Source of the DNA: Ailanthus altissimus
Taxonomy: Eukaryota > Streptophyta > Magnoliopsida > Sapindales > Simaroubaceae
Length of the DNA stretch: 64,000 nucleotides
NCBI GenBank assembly: GCA_946807835.1
Contig: OX327683.1
Coordinates: 4,531,001 to 4,595,000 of the forward strand
Reading direction: 5' to 3'
Shown here piece by piece: positions 59,459-64,000 of this stretch. The notes under the pieces were generated by a model, which did not search any database, was not told where the DNA came from, and worked only from the letters and a program-made list of their open reading frames with translations. The stretch's first letter is position 1; each line of letters begins with the position of its first letter. Made by a program: the position numbers and the translations under genes.

Positions 59459-61729
59459 GTCATGCCCCAGACCCAAAAGATCTGACACACGACATCACTT
59501 ACATTCATTCAATAATACTTAAACATTCATTTTAATTTCTTTCAGAATTATAGTAATTGAATTATGACTGGGACAATTAGTAAACCAGAGATACGCGGAG
59601 TTTTCTCAGAGATTAACACTCTACTACGTCACCAGTAGCAACTTTATTACCGGAAGCCCAGAATATATTCATTGCAAATTCTTACTTAAAATCAATCCAT
59701 TACTACACTTGGTGAAACTTAAACTAAATCCAACCACACACAATAAAATAATACATAAGTATTTATTCATTAGGGACAAATCAAATATCTTATCCCACGT
59801 GTCCCCAAATGAAACACTTAGCAACCTAACAACTTAGGGAACCCAAGGAACAGCAGAAGCCTTGCCAAATCCGCTAAGCACACATGTACCTTATTTACCT
59901 GAAATCACCATAAACTATAATGAGTATAAAACTCAGTAAGCATACTAGTTTTTCATATATCAAATACAAATACATATATATACACAATGCATATGTATGA
60001 TATGCTGTGATCAATCAAAATCATAATCTTATCAAATCACATATCATGTAAGCGCTTACACATTCTTTCAAAATACATAATAGGAATACCATCACTCAAC
60101 TACTACTTAGTAGGACTTACATATCACATATCACATAATGAGCCAAATGTCACTCATATGTGACATACCGTATGAGAGGAATAGTACAAGTGAGGTCTGG
60201 AAATTACACATATATAATGCTCATACCCGAAGGTAAAAGCCAAACCCTCACCCTGATCATCGGTGAGTCCTCTCACGTGCACCAATACGCCACCACACGA
60301 ATGTGATGACTCACACTTCCTTTAGGTACCAATAGGATCCTTTCATAAGCCTCACAATTCACACAAAATACTTTAAATAGCTTACAAAATTATACACAAT
60401 GCATTTATCACATCAAATTGGTCTAAATATTTGGTTTCTCAAAACCTATCATTCTGACCACTTACACTTAACAAAAATTTCTAATACATCAAATGATGTC
60501 CAATTACTCCAAAATCAGAATATATCATTCTTGACTCATATATACTTCTTATATATGAATATTATATCAAAATTCCTACACAATCCATTCCATACACACC
60601 ATCGAATCCAAACTACAAACCTGACAGGATCAAGATACTTACTGAACAGTATTCAATCTCCCAATTTTATAAAATCATATACTAACTTAAAAATTATAAA
60701 ACTACCACATAATTACTCTTAACACATATCTCAGTCCATGATAAATATTTGGCTTCCAAATAACTGCCAAAAGTATTTTAAAACTATTTTATTTCATAAC
60801 GTTAAAAATCTGTTAATCAAATACTACAATGAGCTGATACACTTTTGAAATTCATAACACTTCAACCACATTGATCCAAATTTTCAATTACGAGTATATC
60901 ATATTAGACATATAAAATTATCATATTCCACAAATTTGTAATTTTTAAAGATCATTCAGCAGGTCAAAAATTATTTTCCACTGTATTATACTGTTTACAC
61001 AGGAAATTTCCAGAATTCCAGGGTCATTTTGGTAAATTCACTACAAATTCAATTTCCGAGATTTTCAGTCGATTCAAAGTCTCAGATGATCCTAAACATG
61101 TCTAATTTCATATAATCAAAATTAAAAACCAGAATCGAATCACAACAATTTATAAAATTCCTAGATCAAGAGGTTATCCAACAGAAATTCCATAATTCAT
61201 CATGATTTATCAAACTATCTTATAGATCATCATCAATTCTCATATGATCTTACGAAATACACAACAAATCCTCAATTATACATATTTTCAGAAATAAAAA
61301 CTTAAAGGAATTAACTTAATTAATACCAATAAATTAAGAAATACGTATGATATACCTCTTGAAATTCAAATTTCCAATTTCTTCTTCTTCTCCTCTTTCT
61401 CTCTCCTCTATTTCTCTCTTCTCTCTCTTAAAATGGGTAGCTCGACCTAAAAATGATAAATTAGGGTTTAAAAGTGTATTTTTATACTAAGAGGCTAATT
61501 TTTGATATTTACGAATTTGCCCCCAAAACTTTCAAAGTATAACAATTTGGTCCCTAAAATAAATCTAAAGTCATACAAATAAACCCAATACTAATCGTAT
61601 ATCCTTAACCTATAAAAATATTACTAATAACAATATATAATTCAAGTATCACCAACATACAAATAAAATACGTATATTTATACATATATAAATACTTATT
61701 CTTACCAGTCGTGGATACTGGTTACTACA
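59459..61729 (-). repeat. 3' LTR of the LOG-carrying element
   Basis: Starts TGTCATGCCCCAGACCC and ends GGTTACTACA on the plus strand. It is the reverse complement of the solo LTR at 4088-6875. Compared with that copy and with the right LTR it lacks about 0.4-0.5 kb; the break is near 60340, where ggatcc is followed by tttcataagcc. The frame at 60399-60722 is LTR sequence. Confidence 0.88.
61683..61694 (+). promoter_or_regulatory. TATA-like motif in the LTR facing the LOG frame
   Basis: catatataaata lies ~50 bases before the first LOG codon, on the plus strand, within the end of the minus-oriented LTR. It could act as an antisense LTR promoter. AT-rich sequence makes chance occurrence likely. 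Confidence 0.25.
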
Positions 61730-61741
61730 CGTCGATTCACA

Positions 61742-62365
61742 AAAATTTGTGTCTTTTGTGGATCTAACCCTGGGAATACTGAAGAGTTTACAAAAGTTGC
61801 AGAAAATCTTGGTAAGGTATTAGCTGAGCGAAATATACATTTAGTATATGAAGGAGGTAACCGAGGGTTAATGGGGTCTGTGGCAAAAGCTGCATACAAT
61901 AAAGGTAGTCGAGTTTTGGGTATCATTCCAAAACCTCTAGCTATTGAAAATATTGTAGGAAAAACAGTTGGGGATGAGTTACAAGTATCATCTATACACG
62001 AGCGAATGGCTCAAATGCTTAGGCATGCGGATGCTTTCATAGCTCTACCAGGAGGTTTTGGGACCTTGGAGGAAAATTTTCAAATTGTCTCATGGGTACA
62101 ATTACAAATCCACCAAAAACCCATTGGTTTGTTAAATGTTAATGGTTTTTACGACGGGTTGATATCTTTTCTTGACTATGCAGCGGGAACACAATTCATC
62201 CCACTTCTAGCACGACGGATTCTTATTTCAGCTCCAACTATTGATCAACTGGTTAATCAATTGCAGTCTTTTATTCCTTTGTCTAATCCAACATTGCATC
62301 AGTTAGATTGGTCTACTCATGACAGTCAGAAAAAGCGCAAAATAGACTTAAATCTCACTCCGTAG
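61742..62365 (+). CDS. LOG-type phosphoribohydrolase domain, intronless, no native start codon
   Basis: An open frame of 207 residues covering almost the whole LOG fold (cytokinin riboside 5'-monophosphate phosphoribohydrolase, which releases active cytokinin bases). It opens KICVFCGSNPG, then LVYEGGNRGLMG (usually YGGGSVGLMG), then VLGIIPK, HERMAQM and the signature PGGFGTLEE (62048-62074), and ends KKRKIDLNLTP. The fold's Arg and Glu in the active-site motifs are present; the Lys after HxR is Met. LOG proteins are about 215 residues, so only a few N-terminal residues are missing. There is no in-frame ATG before 61871, whose use would drop the nucleotide-binding N-terminus. LOG genes normally have several introns, so this looks like a retrocopy, although a divergent intronless subfamily is possible. 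It lies on the strand opposite to the flanking LTRs. No stop or frameshift interrupts it, unlike every other element frame here. Confidence 0.85.
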   Translation, partial: KICVFCGSNPGNTEEFTKVAENLGKVLAERNIHLVYEGGNRGLMGSVAKAAYNKGSRVLGIIPKPLAIENIVGKTVGDELQVSSIHERMAQMLRHADAFIALPGGFGTLEENFQIVSWVQLQIHQKPIGLLNVNGFYDGLISFLDYAAGTQFIPLLARRILISAPTIDQLVNQLQSFIPLSNPTLHQLDWSTHDSQKKRKIDLNLTP

Positions 62366-62567
62366 CCTCTACTGTATTTTTGTTGCTGCTATTGTTGTTG
62401 TTTTCCTTTTCAATAAAAGTTGTTTCAATTGATGTCTTCAATACTCTACTTCTCTATATTTTGTCATTGAGAAAATTATCTCAATTTGCTCTATGACATG
62501 CAAATTATCATTATAAGATATTCAACATCACTCTTACTAAGCATATTAGTCATAACTCAAAAAAAAA
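62366..62567 (+). terminator. LOG-like 3' untranslated region with AATAAA and short A run
   Basis: AATAAA at 62412-62417 follows a T-rich tract 47 bases after the stop. A run of nine A at 62559-62567 could be the remnant of a poly(A) tail from a retrocopied mRNA, after which the sequence resembles retrotransposon leader. The A run is too short to be conclusive. Confidence 0.45.
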
Positions 62568-62782
62568 TCTAAATGGTAACATTAAGATCCACAAGGTACC
62601 ATTATCCACAACAACAACAATCTTAGCAGCTCTTGGATAATGTGTCATCTTCACAAAATCATACAAAATTTAAGGAATATGTCAAACTTTTACACAACAA
62701 AGCTACAAATACAATCCTAAGGATTTGGCATCTGCTCGGTTCCCTTGACTCAACATTTAAAAGTCTACAGAATCATATCTTA

Positions 62783-62794
62783 GCTCTGATACCA
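62783..62794 (-). other. Primer-binding site of the LOG-carrying element
   Basis: On the minus strand TGGTATCAGAGC, a perfect complement of initiator tRNA-Met, follows the LTR end (GCGTGACA, 62803) after an 8-base gap. It fixes the right repeat as the 5' LTR. Confidence 0.88.
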
Positions 62795-62802
62795 ATAAAA
62801 GC

Positions 62803-64000
62803 TGTCACGCCCCAGACCCAAAAGATCTGACACACGACATCACTTACATTCATTCAATAATACTTAAACATTCATTTTAATTTCTTTCAGAATTATAGTA
62901 ATTGAATTATGACTGGGACAATTAGTAAACCGGAGATACGCAGAGTTTTCTCAGAGATTAACACTCTACTACGTCACCAGTAGCAACTTTATTACCGGAA
63001 GCCCAGAATATATTCATTGCAAATTCTTACTTAAAATCAATCCATTACTACACTTGGTGAAACTTAAACTAAATCCAACCACACACAATAAAATAATACA
63101 TAAGTATTTATTCATTAGGGACAAATTAAATATCTTATCCCACGTGTCCCCAAATGAAACACTTAGCAACCTAACAACTTAGGGAACCCAAGGAACAGCA
63201 GAAGTCTTGCCAAATCCGCTAAGCACACATGTACCTTATTTACCTGAAATCACCATAAACTATAATGAGTATAAAACTCAGTAAGCATACTAGTTTTTCA
63301 TATATCAAATACAAATACATATATGTACACAATGCATATGTATGATATGCTGTGATCAATCAAAATTATAATCTTATCAAATCACATATCATGTAAGCGC
63401 TTACACATTCTTTCAAAACACATAATAGGAATACCATCACTCAACTACTACTTAGTAGGACTTACATATCACATATCACATAATGAGCCAAATGTCACTC
63501 GTAGGTGACATACCGTATGAGAGGAATAGTACAAGTGAGGTCTGGAAATTACACATATATAATGCTCATACCCGAAGGTAAAAGCCAAACCCTCACCCTG
63601 ATCATCGGTGAGTCCTCTCACATGCACCAATACGCCACCACACGAATGTGATGACTCACACTTCCTTTAGGTACCAATAGGATCCTCCCTACATACGGAA
63701 CACATAACATATACCAATCCCGAAGGAAAGGCCACACATAAAGGCTCCACAAATCACATAAAATGCCTACTAAGTTAACAGTGAGTTCAAGTACCCTCAA
63801 AATACAAAATATTTCTCATGGACATATTACACTTCAAAAGCTTTCTTTGTTAAACATATCTTATTTTGAAAGCTCACTTTCAAAAAACACATGTATGTCC
63901 ATGCTCAATGTCAATGCTCATATTCATAAACATATATTCACATTTCATATCAAAATATACTTTGACATAGCATAAACATATTCTTAACCACATTTACAAA
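62803..64000 (-). repeat. 5' LTR of the LOG-carrying element (runs off the window)
   Basis: Starts TGTCACGCCCCAGACCC on the plus strand and is nearly identical to 59459 onward for ~870 bp. After ggatcctcc (63685) it keeps the segment that is deleted in the left LTR and matches the solo LTR at 4088-6875 in reverse complement. Confidence 0.88.

Larger units (their letters stand above)
59459..64000 (-). mobile_element. Gypsy family G element carrying a LOG-domain frame
   Basis: Two LTRs in the same minus orientation (59459-61729, and 62803 to beyond the window) are about 99% alike over their first 400 bp. A 1,073-bp interior lies between them. The interior has a primer site next to the right LTR and a leader like that of gypsy elements (62570-62800), but no gag or pol. 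Instead it holds a LOG-type coding frame on the plus strand, antisense to the element. No polypurine tract is visible beside the left LTR. The right end is outside the window, so the expected duplication of CATCC (59454-59458) cannot be checked. Confidence 0.75.

Noticed and set aside
60399..60722. 107-residue frame
   Set aside because: It lies inside the gypsy family G LTR; low-complexity composition.
59459..61729. Independent solo LTR upstream of a native LOG gene
   Set aside because: The five bases before 59459 (CATCC) do not match the five after 61729 (CGTCG), and a second same-orientation LTR with its primer site lies on the other side of LOG. A single element is the simpler reading, although the missing right end leaves this open.
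1..64000. CRISPR arrays, bacterial operons, rRNA genes, endogenous pararetrovirus sequence
   Set aside because: None was seen. The short direct repeats are minisatellites or leader repeats, and the reverse transcriptase relics carry copia or gypsy hallmarks.

Overview
The window is nuclear DNA from a flowering plant, most likely a eudicot. It is very AT-rich, gene-poor and full of nested LTR retrotransposons. Several elements use the initiator-tRNA-Met primer site (TGGTATCAGAGC) usual in plants. The host genes are plant types: an ARM-repeat protein, a trihelix transcription factor, a LOG-type cytokinin enzyme and a CYP714-like P450 fragment. I cannot name the species.

Layout. 1-12.4 kb: a decayed Ty1/copia element whose leader is split by a three-part nest of solo LTRs, each with an exact 5-bp target duplication. 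12.4-21.7 kb: AT-rich spacer with a tRNA-derived SINE (16-bp target duplication) and an old, small, non-coding LTR element. 21.7-22.66 kb: an intact, GC-rich, intronless ARM-repeat gene. 22.7-34 kb: spacer with diverged tandem duplications, two MITE-like foldbacks, a tRNA-Asn relic and a duplicated poly-C tract. 34.5-36.5 kb: a two-exon trihelix gene of the SIP1-like clade, joined here across a 960-bp intron. 38.4-48.05 kb: remains of two copia elements and one gypsy element, a long-TIR foldback and a solo LTR with target duplication GTGTG. 48.1-56.8 kb: a composite region bounded by inverted repeats, holding an LTR with a U3 minisatellite, a CYP714-like first-exon fragment, another copia remnant and a truncated LTR. 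56.9-59.46 kb: a gypsy LTR, primer site and decayed gag. 59.46-64 kb: two closely similar gypsy LTRs in the same (minus) orientation, with a 624-bp intronless LOG-domain reading frame between them on the opposite strand.

Only the ARM gene and the trihelix gene look like ordinary functional host genes. The LOG frame is open, but it lacks an N-terminal Met and abuts an LTR end, so it is best treated as a captured or retrocopied gene. It is the most unusual feature here. All retrotransposon coding regions carry multiple stops or deletions and look inactive. All boundaries and homologies were read by eye; none comes from a database search.
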